Source: Ruegeria sp. PrR005 (GTDB taxonomy: Bacteria > Pseudomonadota > Alphaproteobacteria > Rhodobacterales > Rhodobacteraceae). From it: DNA of 64,000 nt. Each line of letters starts with the position of its first letter. Position 1 is the first letter of the stretch. Under the pieces are notes generated by a model. The model made no database searches. It saw only the letters and a program-made list of their open reading frames with translations, and was not told the DNA's origin. The stretch is from positions 149,265-213,264 of the forward strand of contig NZ_JAAGOX010000056.1 of NCBI RefSeq assembly GCF_010500245.1, given 5' to 3'. This document shows positions 51,824 to 60,520 of this stretch, piece by piece. Position numbers and translations under genes: made by a program.

Positions 51824-52631
51824 GCCCATCTTGCGGATCGAGAATGTCTCGAAAATCTATGGCGCAAGGCGCAGCTTGTTCGGCCACACCTCAGAGGTGC
51901 AGGCGCTCAAGGATGTGTCGATCGCGGTCAACAAGGGCGAAAGCTTTGGTCTGGTGGGCGAAAGCGGATCCGGCAAGACGACGCTGACCCGCTCGATCCT
52001 GCATCTGGAAACCCCGACATCCGGGCGCATCCTTTTCGAAGGGCGCAACCTGGCGGAAATGTCGGCGGTCGAGCTGCGCCGCCTGCGGGCGCGGGTTCAG
52101 ATCGTGTTCCAGGACCCTTACGCCTCGCTCAACCCGCGCATGTCGGTGCAGGATATCGTGACCGAGCCGATGCTGGTGCATCACAGAACCCTGGGCCTCG
52201 ACCGCCGCCAGCGCCGGGATCGCGCCGCCGAATTGCTGTCGCTGGTCGGCCTGGGCACGCAACACCTGACCCGCTATCCGCACGAATTCTCGGGCGGCCA
52301 GCGGCAGCGCATCTGCATTGCGCGCGCGCTGGCCTCGGGGCCGGACCTTCTGCTGCTGGATGAACCCACCTCGGCGCTGGACGTGTCGGTACAGGCGCAG
52401 GTTCTGAACCTGCTTTGCGATCTTCAGGACCGTCTTGGGCTGACATATTTCTTCATCAGCCACGATCTGGCCGTCGTTCGCTATCTCTGCGACCGCGTGG
52501 CGCTGATCTATCGTGGCGAGCTGGTCGAAGAGGGGGACACGGACGACATTTTCGACGCCCCCAACAGCGACTACGCCAGAATGCTGATCGGCGCGATGCC
52601 CGAGGTCAGGGTGCCGAGCACAGCGACCTGA
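51816..52631 (+). CDS. ABC transporter ATPase (DppF-like)
   Basis: 271 residues, starting 8 bp inside the previous gene. Walker A GESGSGKT, signature EFSGGQRQR, Walker B LLLLDEPTSALDVS and switch FISHDLAVV are all canonical, so this subunit compensates for the unusual DEPK sequence of its partner. It is slightly short at the C-terminus compared with DppF (about 320 residues), lacking the cysteine-rich extension. It is the last gene of the IclR-hyu-transporter module and converges on the amino sugar transporter ATPase gene. Confidence 0.87.
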   Translation: MSEPILRIENVSKIYGARRSLFGHTSEVQALKDVSIAVNKGESFGLVGESGSGKTTLTRSILHLETPTSGRILFEGRNLAEMSAVELRRLRARVQIVFQDPYASLNPRMSVQDIVTEPMLVHHRTLGLDRRQRRDRAAELLSLVGLGTQHLTRYPHEFSGGQRQRICIARALASGPDLLLLDEPTSALDVSVQAQVLNLLCDLQDRLGLTYFFISHDLAVVRYLCDRVALIYRGELVEEGDTDDIFDAPNSDYARMLIGAMPEVRVPSTAT

Positions 52632-52693
52632 CGAGCATTTGGCTTCCTGCCGCTTTCAATACGTGACGCGCACCTGTCAGTAAACGCGACACG

Positions 52694-53689
52694 CTATTGC
52701 AAACGCTGTCCATCGCGGTCAAACGCATAGGTGTTTTCCGGCTTGAACCCCAGGCGCAGGCTTTCGCCCTCGGCCACCTGATGCTGGCCAAAAAGCCGTG
52801 CGGTGATCTGATGGTCGTCGAGACGGGCGATGACATTCGTATCGCCGCCCAGATGCTCGACATGGCGGACCCGCACAGAAAGCGGACCATCATCGGCGAT
52901 GAACAGATCTTCGGGCCGGATACCCATCGTGCGGCCTTCGCCCGCACCCAAAAGCTCGGCGGGAAAGAAGTTCATCGACGGCGAGCCGAGGAAGCCTGCG
53001 ACAAACTGATTGGCGGGATTGTTGTAGAGCTCCATCGGGCTGCCGATCTGCTCGACCCGGCCATCGCGCAGAACAACGATCTTGTCGGCCAGCGTCATCG
53101 CCTCGGTCTGGTCATGGGTGACATAGATCATCGAGGCGCCAAGCTGGCTGTGCAGGTTCGCGATCTCGATCCGCGTGTTCATGCGCAACGCCGCATCGAG
53201 GTTCGACAGCGGTTCGTCGAACAGAAACAGCTTGGGCTCGCGCACGATGGCCCGGCCGATGGCCACCCGCTGACGCTGACCGCCGCTCAGTTCGGACGGG
53301 TACCGGTCGAGATAGGGACCCAGATCCAGCATGTTCGCGGCTTTCTGTACCCGCTCCTCGATGACCGCTTTCGACTGACCCTCCTGTTTCAGGGCCAGTG
53401 TCATGTTGCCCCGCACGTTGAGATGCGGGTAGAGCGCATAGCTCTGGAACACCATGGCGATGCCGCGCTTGGACGGTGGCGTCAGGTTGACCTGATTGCC
53501 CGCGATGTGGATCTCGCCCGAGGTCGCATCCTCCAGCCCCGCGATCACCCGCAACAGCGTGGACTTGCCGCAGCCCGATGGCCCGACAAAGACGACGAAC
53601 TCGCCTTCTTCCACTTCGATGTTGATATCCTTCAGGACATGGATATCCCCAAAGGACTTGTTCACGTTCTTCAGCGACAAGGCGGTCAT
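52694..53689 (-). CDS. Sugar ABC transporter ATPase (UgpC/MsmK/MalK type)
   Basis: 331 residues: Walker A GPSGCGKS, signature LSGGQRQR, Walker B LFLFDEPLSNLDA, switch THDQTEAMTLAD, and a C-terminal TOBE/OB domain from about residue 240 with MGIRPEDLFI. It energises the carbohydrate importer encoded upstream on the minus strand. It is the last gene of the murQ operon and overlaps the oxidoreductase gene by 4 bp. Such ATPases may serve more than one importer. Confidence 0.9.
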   Translation of the reverse strand: MTALSLKNVNKSFGDIHVLKDINIEVEEGEFVVFVGPSGCGKSTLLRVIAGLEDATSGEIHIAGNQVNLTPPSKRGIAMVFQSYALYPHLNVRGNMTLALKQEGQSKAVIEERVQKAANMLDLGPYLDRYPSELSGGQRQRVAIGRAIVREPKLFLFDEPLSNLDAALRMNTRIEIANLHSQLGASMIYVTHDQTEAMTLADKIVVLRDGRVEQIGSPMELYNNPANQFVAGFLGSPSMNFFPAELLGAGEGRTMGIRPEDLFIADDGPLSVRVRHVEHLGGDTNVIARLDDHQITARLFGQHQVAEGESLRLGFKPENTYAFDRDGQRLQ

Positions 53690-54720
53690 TTCAGGATCTC
53701 CTCAAGCGAAATGGTCTGGCCGCTGCGGATGCTTTCGTCGGCGGCCAGGCAAATGGCGAGCGAGTTTACGGCGTCGCTCATGTGGCGGGTCAGGTCGATG
53801 TCTTCGGCAATGGCGCGCAGCATGAAGGCCTGCTCGGCATCGCAAAGCTGTTGATGAACCGGTTCATCGGGCATCTCGATGGTGCGGTCGCCGGCCGGCG
53901 TATGGACAAGGATGCCGCCGACCTTGGTGTGGCCATCAATATCGGCGGAGGCGCCCTTGTTGCCATCCGTGATCGAGACCGCGCCGCGCGGGCTGATGAT
54001 ATCCTTCACAAAAAACGCGGTTTCCGACATCATCGGGCCCCAACCGGCCTCGTACCAGCCGACAGAGCCGTCGGCGAATGTCACCTGGAACTGGCCGTAG
54101 TTGTACATGTCCGGGGCAATCTCTTCGGACAGGCGCAGGCCGATGCCATGCACCCGCACCGGCGCGGCATCGGTGATCTGGCACATGACATCGACATAAT
54201 GCACGCCGCAATCGACGATGGGCGAGGTGGTTTGCATCAATGCCTTGTGGGTCTCCCATTCGGGGCCGGTCGATTGCTGGTTCAGGTTCAGGCGAAACAC
54301 ATAAGGCCCGCCAAGACCGCGCGCCTCTTCGATCAGGCGAACCCAGGACGGGTGATGCCGCAGGATATAGCCGACGACCAGTTTGCGGTCGGTCCGCTGT
54401 GCACACTCGACCACCCGGCTTGCCTCGGCCACCGTCATGGCCAGCGGCTTTTCCACGAATACGTGGCACCCCGCCTCCATCGCGGCAATGGCGTAATCGG
54501 CGTGGGTGTCTGTATAGGTGGCGATCACGGCCAGATCAGGCGCGGTTTCGGCCAGCGCCGTCGAGAAATCGTCAAAGACCGGATAGGAACCCAGATCGGG
54601 ATGATCGACCCGCCCGCTGCGATTGACCAGCGCCACGATCTCGGCATCCGGGTGGGCATGATGCGCCAGCGCATGGCTCAGCCCCATGTTGCCCAGACCT
54701 GCAATCAGCACGCGTGTCAT
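53686..54720 (-). CDS. Gfo/Idh/MocA-family oxidoreductase
   Basis: 344 residues from the ATG at 54718-54720, which overlaps the permease stop (ATGA). The N-terminal Rossmann motif VLIAGLGNMG and the family motif FVEKPLAMT (with the active-site Lys-Pro) are followed by a C-terminal alpha/beta substrate domain with DCGVHYVDVM. Members oxidise or reduce sugar hydroxyl groups with NAD(P). Embedded between sugar permease and ATPase genes, it presumably acts on an imported amino sugar derivative, but the MurNAc route as known does not need it. Confidence 0.86.
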   Translation of the reverse strand: MTRVLIAGLGNMGLSHALAHHAHPDAEIVALVNRSGRVDHPDLGSYPVFDDFSTALAETAPDLAVIATYTDTHADYAIAAMEAGCHVFVEKPLAMTVAEASRVVECAQRTDRKLVVGYILRHHPSWVRLIEEARGLGGPYVFRLNLNQQSTGPEWETHKALMQTTSPIVDCGVHYVDVMCQITDAAPVRVHGIGLRLSEEIAPDMYNYGQFQVTFADGSVGWYEAGWGPMMSETAFFVKDIISPRGAVSITDGNKGASADIDGHTKVGGILVHTPAGDRTIEMPDEPVHQQLCDAEQAFMLRAIAEDIDLTRHMSDAVNSLAICLAADESIRSGQTISLEEILK

Positions 54721-55556
54721 TTCACCGCTCCCGATGTGATGCCCCGGATCAGTTGGCGCGAGAATATCACATAGAGGATCAGCACCGGCAGGATCGCCAT
54801 CGACAGAGCCGACAGCACCGCGTTCCAATCGGTCACAAACTGGCCGATGAACACCTGGCTGCCCAGCGTCAGCGTCTTGGTTTCCTCGGCCGGGGCCAGG
54901 ATCAGCGGGAACCACAGGTCGTTCCAGATCGGGATCATGTTGAAGACAGCGACCGTCGCCATCGCCGGGCGGACCAGCGGCAGCACGAGCCGGAAGAAAA
55001 TCGTGTATTCGCTCAACCCGTCGATCCGTCCCGCGTTCTTCAGATCGTCCGAGACCTGCCGCATGAACTCGCTCAGGATGAAAACCGCCAGCGGCAGACC
55101 CTGTGCCGTGTAGACCAGGATCAGGGCCCAGAGCGTGTTCACCAGCCCGGTGGCCACCATCATTTCAAGGATCGCAACCGTCCCGATCCGGATCGGGATC
55201 ATGATGCCAAGCGCCAGGTAAAGCCCCATCAGCATGTTGCCGCGAAAGCGGTATTCGCTGAGCGCATAGGCCGCCATCGCGCCGAAAAGCAGCACAAAGA
55301 ACAGCGAGGCCACCGTGACGACCATCGAGTTCTGGAAGTAGAGGAAGAAATCCCCCTGCTTCATCACTGTCTCATAGCCGATGGTCGAAAAACTGTCCGC
55401 ATCCGGCAGTGCAAGCGGCTCGCGAAAGATCGCCTTTCGGGTCTTGAAGCTGTTGATCAGGATCACAAAGACGGGGAACAGCGCGATCAGAGTGTAGAGG
55501 ATGAGCGCCCCGTGCATCATCACCGTATTGAGCGGATTTGAGCGTGCCTTGTTCAT
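54717..55556 (-). CDS. Sugar ABC transporter permease 2 (MalG type)
   Basis: 279 residues from the ATG at 55554-55556; an in-frame extension of 73 residues lies inside the previous gene and was rejected. It has six membrane helices and the EAA loop DLKNAGRIDGLSEYTIFFRLVLPL. It is 10 bp downstream of permease 1. Its sequence resembles CUT1 importers for N-acetylated or disaccharide sugars; the exact ligand is not readable. Confidence 0.89.
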   Translation of the reverse strand: MNKARSNPLNTVMMHGALILYTLIALFPVFVILINSFKTRKAIFREPLALPDADSFSTIGYETVMKQGDFFLYFQNSMVVTVASLFFVLLFGAMAAYALSEYRFRGNMLMGLYLALGIMIPIRIGTVAILEMMVATGLVNTLWALILVYTAQGLPLAVFILSEFMRQVSDDLKNAGRIDGLSEYTIFFRLVLPLVRPAMATVAVFNMIPIWNDLWFPLILAPAEETKTLTLGSQVFIGQFVTDWNAVLSALSMAILPVLILYVIFSRQLIRGITSGAVK

Positions 55557-55566
55557 GTCCGGGTCC

Positions 55567-56481
55567 TCAAAGCTGATAGCGGCGCATCCGCGTCTGGATG
55601 CCGAAGAGATAGATGCACACCCCCAAAAGAATGATCGCGAACATGGCGCCTGCGATGGCCGACCCCATATGCGGATCGCCAAGCTGAAGCTGGAAGCCAA
55701 AGAACGTGCGATACATGAAGGTGCCCAGAATATCGGTCGAGAAATCGGGACCCGCCAGCGCCCCTTGGGCCGCATAGATCAGGTCGAAAGCGTTGAAGTT
55801 CCCCACAAATGTCAGGATCGAGATGATCCCGATCGAGGGCAGGATCAGCGGCAGCTTGATCTTCCAGAAAGCCGGCATGCCAGTGATGCCGTCGACCTCA
55901 CCCGCCTCCAGGATCTCCTCGGGGATGGTCAGAAGCGCGGCATAGATCAGCATCATCGGAATGCCCACGAACTGCCAGACCGAGATCAGCGCCAGCGTCG
56001 TCAGCGCATATTCCTCCTTGCCCAACCAGGGTGCAAAAAGCGATTTCAGCCCCACCGCGTCCAACATCGAGGGCGCGATGCCCCAGATCGGCGACAGGAT
56101 CAGCTTCCAGGCAAAGCCGACGATCACAAAAGACAGGATCGTGGGAATGAAGATGGCCGAGCGGTAGAGCGCGGCAAAGCGCAGGCGCGGGTGGCTCAGG
56201 AGTGCGGCCAGAGCGATCCCGATAGGGTTCTGCACCAGCATGTGGACCAGGAAGAACCAGAAGTTGTTGCCCAACGCATTCCAGAACTGCTCGGCCCAAA
56301 TCGGGTCAAAGAACAGCGTGCGGAAATTGTCGAGCCCGGCAAAGACCCGCTCCTGCTCGATCCGCGTGTAAAGCGCCAGGCGCAGCGTGTTGAACAGCGG
56401 AAAGATCATCACGGCTGTATAGACGAGGACGGCTGGCGCAAGGAACACGAGGATATGCCAGCGGATGCGGGCCTTGTTCAT
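55567..56481 (-). CDS. Sugar ABC transporter permease 1 (MalF type)
   Basis: 304 residues, six membrane helices and the EAA loop EILEAGEVDGITGMPAFWKIKLPLI. It begins with the positively charged lead MNKARIRW, nearly repeated in the second permease (MNKARSNP). It sits 67 bp after the binding-protein gene, behind a stem-loop, and 10 bp before permease 2. Confidence 0.89.
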   Translation of the reverse strand: MNKARIRWHILVFLAPAVLVYTAVMIFPLFNTLRLALYTRIEQERVFAGLDNFRTLFFDPIWAEQFWNALGNNFWFFLVHMLVQNPIGIALAALLSHPRLRFAALYRSAIFIPTILSFVIVGFAWKLILSPIWGIAPSMLDAVGLKSLFAPWLGKEEYALTTLALISVWQFVGIPMMLIYAALLTIPEEILEAGEVDGITGMPAFWKIKLPLILPSIGIISILTFVGNFNAFDLIYAAQGALAGPDFSTDILGTFMYRTFFGFQLQLGDPHMGSAIAGAMFAIILLGVCIYLFGIQTRMRRYQL

Positions 56482-56501
56482 GGGTCAATCTCCGGCTAGG
56501 C

Positions 56502-56529
56502 GTCCCGGGCGGACAATTGCGCCCGGGAC
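56502..56529 (-). repeat. 10-bp perfect stem-loop between binding protein and permease genes
   Basis: Arms GTCCCGGGCG (56502-56511) and CGCCCGGGAC (56520-56529) enclose an 8-nt loop. There is no T-run. The position immediately 3' of a binding-protein gene matches the mRNA-stabilising hairpins (malE-malF type) that raise binding-protein levels over permease levels. Confidence 0.75.
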
Positions 56530-56548
56530 AAATTGCAGCATCGGGAGG

Positions 56549-57802
56549 TTACTGCTGCGGTTCGTACCAGCTCGCCAGCCCGGCCTGAAGCTTCTGGCCC
56601 AGCTCTTCGGGCGTTGCCGTGCCCTTGATGGCGGCGACCGATGCGCCCCAGGTGTCGTTCTCAAGGTTCGGCGTGCCGCGCGACAGGATCTGGTAGGTCG
56701 ACCGGATCGTGCTCTCGCACTGGTCGCGCCAGCTCACGAACTCCTTGGCAAGCGGGTCTTCCAGCGCGACCGGCGTTTTTGACAGCGGGAAGAAGCCGGG
56801 CAGGGCGTTGCCAAAGATCTCGGCGAACGCAGGGCTTGCGACCCAGGCCAGGAACGTCCGTGCCGCCTCGGGATTGCTGGAAGCGGCGTTCATGCCGATG
56901 CCGATATCGGTATGGTCCGAGATATAGCAGGTGTCACCGGCATTCTGGACCGGCGGCTTGAAGGCGCCCATCTCGAACGTCGCCTGGGTGTTGAAGCCCG
57001 AAATCTCCCAGGATCCGGCGGGATAGATCGCGGCACGGCCAAGGGTAAAGATGTTCTGGCTGTCGGGATAAGTCTGTGCCTCGTACCCGTCGCCAAGATA
57101 GGCGCCCCAGCGTGCCAGGGTGGCATAGGGCGCAACCCAGGCTTCGTCGGTCAGTTTCTGCTCGCCCTTGATCAGCGCCAGACGCCCCTCTTCGCCCTTC
57201 CAGTAGTTCGGGCCGATGTTGTTGTATCCCATGGTCGCGGCTTCCCACTGGTCGTTGGTGCCCATGGCCATCGGGATATAGCTGCCGTCTTCCTTGATCT
57301 TGTCGAGCGCGGCAAAGAACTGGGCCTCGGTGGTCGGCACTTCGATGCCGAGTTCTTCAAAGGCGTCCTTGTTGTAGATGAACCCGTGGATCACGGACGC
57401 CATCGGCACGCAGAACGTGGCCGAGCCATCATCGGTCTGCCAGGCGGACTTGGCCACGTCCGAGAAGTTCGACATGGCGTCCAGATCGCTGAGATCCGAC
57501 AGATGCCCGGCCTGATACAGCGCCAGCGAGGCGTCGAACGGACGGCAGGTGATCAGATCGCCGGCCGACCCTGCATCGAGTTTCGAGTTCAGCACGGCAT
57601 TGTATTCCGCCGGTGCCGACGGCGTGAACTTCACCTTGATGCCGGGGTGCTCGGCCTCAAAGGCGGGAATGATCTTGTCCTGCCACAAGGTCAGGTCATC
57701 GTTGCGCCAGCTTTCGATGATCAGCGTGGCGTCCTGCGCATGGGCCATTCCCGCCACGAGCGTCGTGGACAAGAGGGCCAGTTTCAGTGTGCTGCGGTTC
57801 AT
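56549..57802 (-). CDS. Sugar ABC transporter substrate-binding protein
   Basis: 417 residues of the family 1 sugar-binding proteins. The Sec signal MNRSTLKLALLSTTLVAGMAHA is cleaved before QDATL. Conserved features are IIPAFEAEHPGIKVKF, AGDLITCRP and YPAGSWEISGF. It lies 10 bp downstream of murQ, so MurNAc, GlcNAc or a GlcNAc-MurNAc fragment is the expected ligand. Four other genes of the importer follow. Confidence 0.88.
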   Translation of the reverse strand: MNRSTLKLALLSTTLVAGMAHAQDATLIIESWRNDDLTLWQDKIIPAFEAEHPGIKVKFTPSAPAEYNAVLNSKLDAGSAGDLITCRPFDASLALYQAGHLSDLSDLDAMSNFSDVAKSAWQTDDGSATFCVPMASVIHGFIYNKDAFEELGIEVPTTEAQFFAALDKIKEDGSYIPMAMGTNDQWEAATMGYNNIGPNYWKGEEGRLALIKGEQKLTDEAWVAPYATLARWGAYLGDGYEAQTYPDSQNIFTLGRAAIYPAGSWEISGFNTQATFEMGAFKPPVQNAGDTCYISDHTDIGIGMNAASSNPEAARTFLAWVASPAFAEIFGNALPGFFPLSKTPVALEDPLAKEFVSWRDQCESTIRSTYQILSRGTPNLENDTWGASVAAIKGTATPEELGQKLQAGLASWYEPQQ

Positions 57803-57812
57803 GTCTTCCTCC

Positions 57813-58709
57813 CTATGAGTCTTTGTGTTCGAGCCGCGCCAGGGCGGCGCGAAGGTTTCCTTCGGTTTCGCGAAGAATGGCTTGGGCGGTCTCGGGCGTT
57901 TGCCCTTTCGAGACCAGAACGGCGGGTTTCACATGGCCGTGCGTCGCGTCCAGCGCGGCGCAGGCGGCCGCTTCGTCGACACCGGCGATGCGGGACACCA
58001 TGCCAGCGGCGCGCAGGCGCAGCTTGGCATTGTCCGCCCTCAGGTTGACCATCATGCCGTCATGGACATGGCCCAACTGGATCGCCATGAGGGTGGACAG
58101 CATGTTGAGTGCAATCTTTTGCGCGGTGCCCGCTCCCATCCGGGTGGACCCGGACAGGACTTCGGGCGGGGTGGCCAGAAGGATGGGGTGATCCGCCATG
58201 TCGAGAAGGGCGGAGCCTGCGTTATTGGCAATTCCCACGACCGTCGCGCCGGCGGCACGGGACAGCCGCGCGGCTTCCAGCGTGTAGGGCGTTGTTCCGC
58301 TGGCCGAAACGGCAATCACCGTGTCTCGCACTGAAAGTGCCGAAAACGTCTCGTCAAGGCCGGACAGATCGTCCTCGGTTTCGCCGGGCATCTCGACGCC
58401 CGAAGGCAATCCGCCCGCCATATGAATGCGAAGCTGAGTGTTCAGGATCGAAAACGTCCCGCCAAGCTCCAGCGCATCGGCAGCAGCCATCAGGCCGGAT
58501 GATCCGGCAGCGACATAGTGGATGACGCCACCCGCACGGATCGTTTTTGCCAGGGTGCCCGCTGCCGCTGTGATCGCGGGAGCGGCGGTGCGCAGAACGG
58601 CCGCCGCGGCGATCTGACCCTCTGCCAGGATCATCGCGGCATTGGCCAGGGGAAGGGTGTCGAGCCCCTTTGCCTGGTCATGCAGCCCTTCTGTGCCCAA
58701 TGCGGTCAT
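57813..58709 (-). CDS. murQ: N-acetylmuramic acid 6-phosphate etherase-like SIS protein
   Basis: 298 residues from the ATG at 58707-58709 with GGGGTGA upstream; a TTG 9 codons further up is the alternative. The MurQ hallmarks PEVLSGSTRMGAGTAQKIALNMLST and the SIS fold are clear. MurQ splits MurNAc-6-phosphate into GlcNAc-6-phosphate and D-lactate. Two conserved positions differ: AGSSGLM where typical MurQ has AGTSGRL, and SASGTTPY where it has AASGRTPY. The local sugar-phosphate site may therefore be altered. It leads the importer operon and diverges from the kinase gene across 169 bp containing regulator boxes. Confidence 0.85.
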   Translation of the reverse strand: MTALGTEGLHDQAKGLDTLPLANAAMILAEGQIAAAAVLRTAAPAITAAAGTLAKTIRAGGVIHYVAAGSSGLMAAADALELGGTFSILNTQLRIHMAGGLPSGVEMPGETEDDLSGLDETFSALSVRDTVIAVSASGTTPYTLEAARLSRAAGATVVGIANNAGSALLDMADHPILLATPPEVLSGSTRMGAGTAQKIALNMLSTLMAIQLGHVHDGMMVNLRADNAKLRLRAAGMVSRIAGVDEAAACAALDATHGHVKPAVLVSKGQTPETAQAILRETEGNLRAALARLEHKDS

Positions 58710-58730
58710 GTGATTCACCCCAGATATTCC

Positions 58731-58761
58731 GGACAAGATACCATTATAATACCTTTTGTCC
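58731..58761. promoter_or_regulatory. Operator copy 1 (murQ side) with -10 like core
   Basis: AGATACCATTATAATACC (58736-58753) is the reverse complement of the box GGTATTATAATGGTATCT. It contains the palindrome ATTATAAT, so a perfect TATAAT can be read on both strands, and it is flanked by the inverted repeat GGACAA (58731-58736) and TTGTCC (58756-58761). It lies 27 bp upstream of the murQ start. A repressor bound here would block murQ transcription. Confidence 0.68.
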
Positions 58762-58858
58762 AGAAATTATTTTTTGGAGGGTTTTGGTATTAAAAATATT
58801 GCGGAGGCGCTCGATAGGCAGTATTTTGGTACCTGCGCGGCCTTTCAAATGGCCAATA

Positions 58859-58876
58859 GGTATTATAAAGGTATCT
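58859..58876 (+). promoter_or_regulatory. Operator copy 2 (kinase side) overlapping the ribosome-binding site
   Basis: GGTATTATAAAGGTATCT matches copy 1 at 17 of 18 positions but in the opposite orientation. It ends 2 bp before the kinase ATG and covers its AAAGG ribosome-binding site. A partial third copy, GGTATTAAAAA, lies at 58786-58796. The GntR protein encoded two genes on is the likely ligand-responsive binder. Confidence 0.68.
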
Positions 58877-58878
58877 AC

Positions 58879-59757
58879 ATGACGGAATCGCAGCATACCA
58901 GGGTCATGGCCATCGACGGTGGCGGCACGCGCTGCCGCCTCGCGCTTTGGACTGGCCGCGATGTGGTCTCGGTCGAAACCGGCTCCGCCAATGTATCCAC
59001 CGATTTTGCGGGCGGCGTGCGCCAGATCATCGAAGGGATCGGTGCCCTTGCCGCGAAGACCGGGGAAAGCGTCGACGCGCTCAAGGCTCTGCCTACATTT
59101 GTTGGTCTTGCGGGCGTCACGGGGGCCGAGATCGCGGACCGTTTGCGCCAGGCGCTGCCCTTCGCGCATCTGCGGATCGAAGATGACCGCCCTGCCGCGC
59201 TGCGCGGCGCGCTGGGCGACCGTGACGGGGTTATCGCGCATTGCGGCACTGGGTCCTTCTTTGGGTCACGCATCGCGGGCGCGATGCGGTTCTCCGGCGG
59301 CTGGGGGCCGGTGCTGGGCGATGAGGCGTCGGCGCAATGGATCGGGCGGGCGGCGTTGAAAGTCACACTCAGGGCGGTCGACGGGCGGCTGAAGCCGTCC
59401 GGGCTGTCACAGATGCTGCTTGACAGGTTTGGTGGCGCGGCGGGGATTGTTCGGTTCGGCGGCACGGCGCGCCCGTCGGAATTTGGGGCACTTGCCCCCC
59501 ATGTCACCGAGCATGCGGCGGCGGGCGACGCGCTGGGCCGCCGTATCATGGGGGATGCGGCCTCCGATATCGCGCAGAGCCTGCCCGCGATCGGCTGGGT
59601 TCCCGGCATGACAATCTGTCTGACCGGTGGCATCGGCCCGCATTTCGAACCCTATCTGCCCGCCGCGATGCAGGCTGACGTCTCAGCTTCGGTAGGCGAA
59701 CCGCTGGCCGGTGCTCTATCGCTTGCCAAGGATTTTGCCATGGAGGCCGCCCGATGA
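58879..59757 (+). CDS. BadF/BadG-family amino sugar kinase (GlcNAc/MurNAc kinase)
   Basis: 292 residues from the ATG at 58879; an upstream in-frame start would run through the operator and was rejected. ASKHA-fold ATP motifs include AIDGGGTRCRLAL near the N-terminus, HCGTGSFFG and LTGGIGPHFEP. Members of this family phosphorylate GlcNAc and, in MurK, MurNAc at C6. With MurQ across the divergent promoter it probably supplies MurNAc-6-phosphate and GlcNAc-6-phosphate after ABC import, since no phosphotransferase system is present. The stop overlaps the regulator ATG. Confidence 0.85.
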   Translation: MTESQHTRVMAIDGGGTRCRLALWTGRDVVSVETGSANVSTDFAGGVRQIIEGIGALAAKTGESVDALKALPTFVGLAGVTGAEIADRLRQALPFAHLRIEDDRPAALRGALGDRDGVIAHCGTGSFFGSRIAGAMRFSGGWGPVLGDEASAQWIGRAALKVTLRAVDGRLKPSGLSQMLLDRFGGAAGIVRFGGTARPSEFGALAPHVTEHAAAGDALGRRIMGDAASDIAQSLPAIGWVPGMTICLTGGIGPHFEPYLPAAMQADVSASVGEPLAGALSLAKDFAMEAAR

Positions 59758-60503
59758 GCGTGATCGAGTTTCTGCGGCCCGAGGGTTGGCTGGGCGAGAC
59801 GGGCGGCCCCCGCTATGTGCAATTGCGTCAGCGGCTGGAAAGCGGCATCGAGAGCGGCGTTCTGCCACCCAATTCCTCACTGCCGCCCGAACGCGAGATC
59901 GCCGAGATTACCGAGCTTTCAAGGGTCACCGTCAGAAAGGCGATCCAGGAGTTGGTACGCGAAGGGTTGATCGAGCAACGCCAGGGATCCGGCTCCTTTG
60001 TCCGCGAACCGATGAGCCGGATGGAGCAATCCCTGTCGCACCTGACCTCGTTCACCGAGGATATGGCACAGCGCGGCATGGAGACGACATCGCGCTGGCT
60101 GGAACGCGGCGTCTTTCTGGCAACCCGTGGCGAGATCGACGCGCTCGATCTTGACGCCGGGGCCGAAGTCGCCCGGATCTACCGCCTGCGCGAGGCCGGC
60201 GGGCGCCCCATGGCGCTTGAACGCGCCTCTCTACCGCTCGACATTCTGCCCAACCCGCTGGAAGTGACCACCTCGCTTTACGAGGTTCTCGAACGGCGCG
60301 GACTGCGTCCGGTCCGGGCGCTCCAGAAGATCTCTGCCATCAACCTCGAACCGCGCGAAGCCGATCTGTTGAACGTACCCGAAGGCGCGGCGGGGCTTTC
60401 CATCGAACGCACCTCATATCTGGCCAGCGGGAGGGTCGCAGAACTCACCCGCTCGCTCTATCGCGGCGACGCCTACGATTTCGTGGCCGAGCTGCGCCTC
60501 TGA
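59754..60503 (+). CDS. GntR-family (HutC/UTRA) regulator of amino sugar genes
   Basis: 249 residues: a winged helix (SLPPEREIAEI..., recognition ELSRVTVRKAIQELV) and a C-terminal UTRA ligand domain, as in NagR/DasR, which bind GlcN-6-P or GlcNAc-6-P and are then released from DNA. It is translationally coupled to the kinase and 18 bp upstream of the deaminase gene. The two inverted boxes in the divergent region are its expected targets. They differ from the TGGTCTAGACCA type bound by NagR/DasR, so it would have its own site class. Confidence 0.88.
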   Translation: MSVIEFLRPEGWLGETGGPRYVQLRQRLESGIESGVLPPNSSLPPEREIAEITELSRVTVRKAIQELVREGLIEQRQGSGSFVREPMSRMEQSLSHLTSFTEDMAQRGMETTSRWLERGVFLATRGEIDALDLDAGAEVARIYRLREAGGRPMALERASLPLDILPNPLEVTTSLYEVLERRGLRPVRALQKISAINLEPREADLLNVPEGAAGLSIERTSYLASGRVAELTRSLYRGDAYDFVAELRL

Positions 60504-60520
60504 CCGAAAGGCTGAACGAC

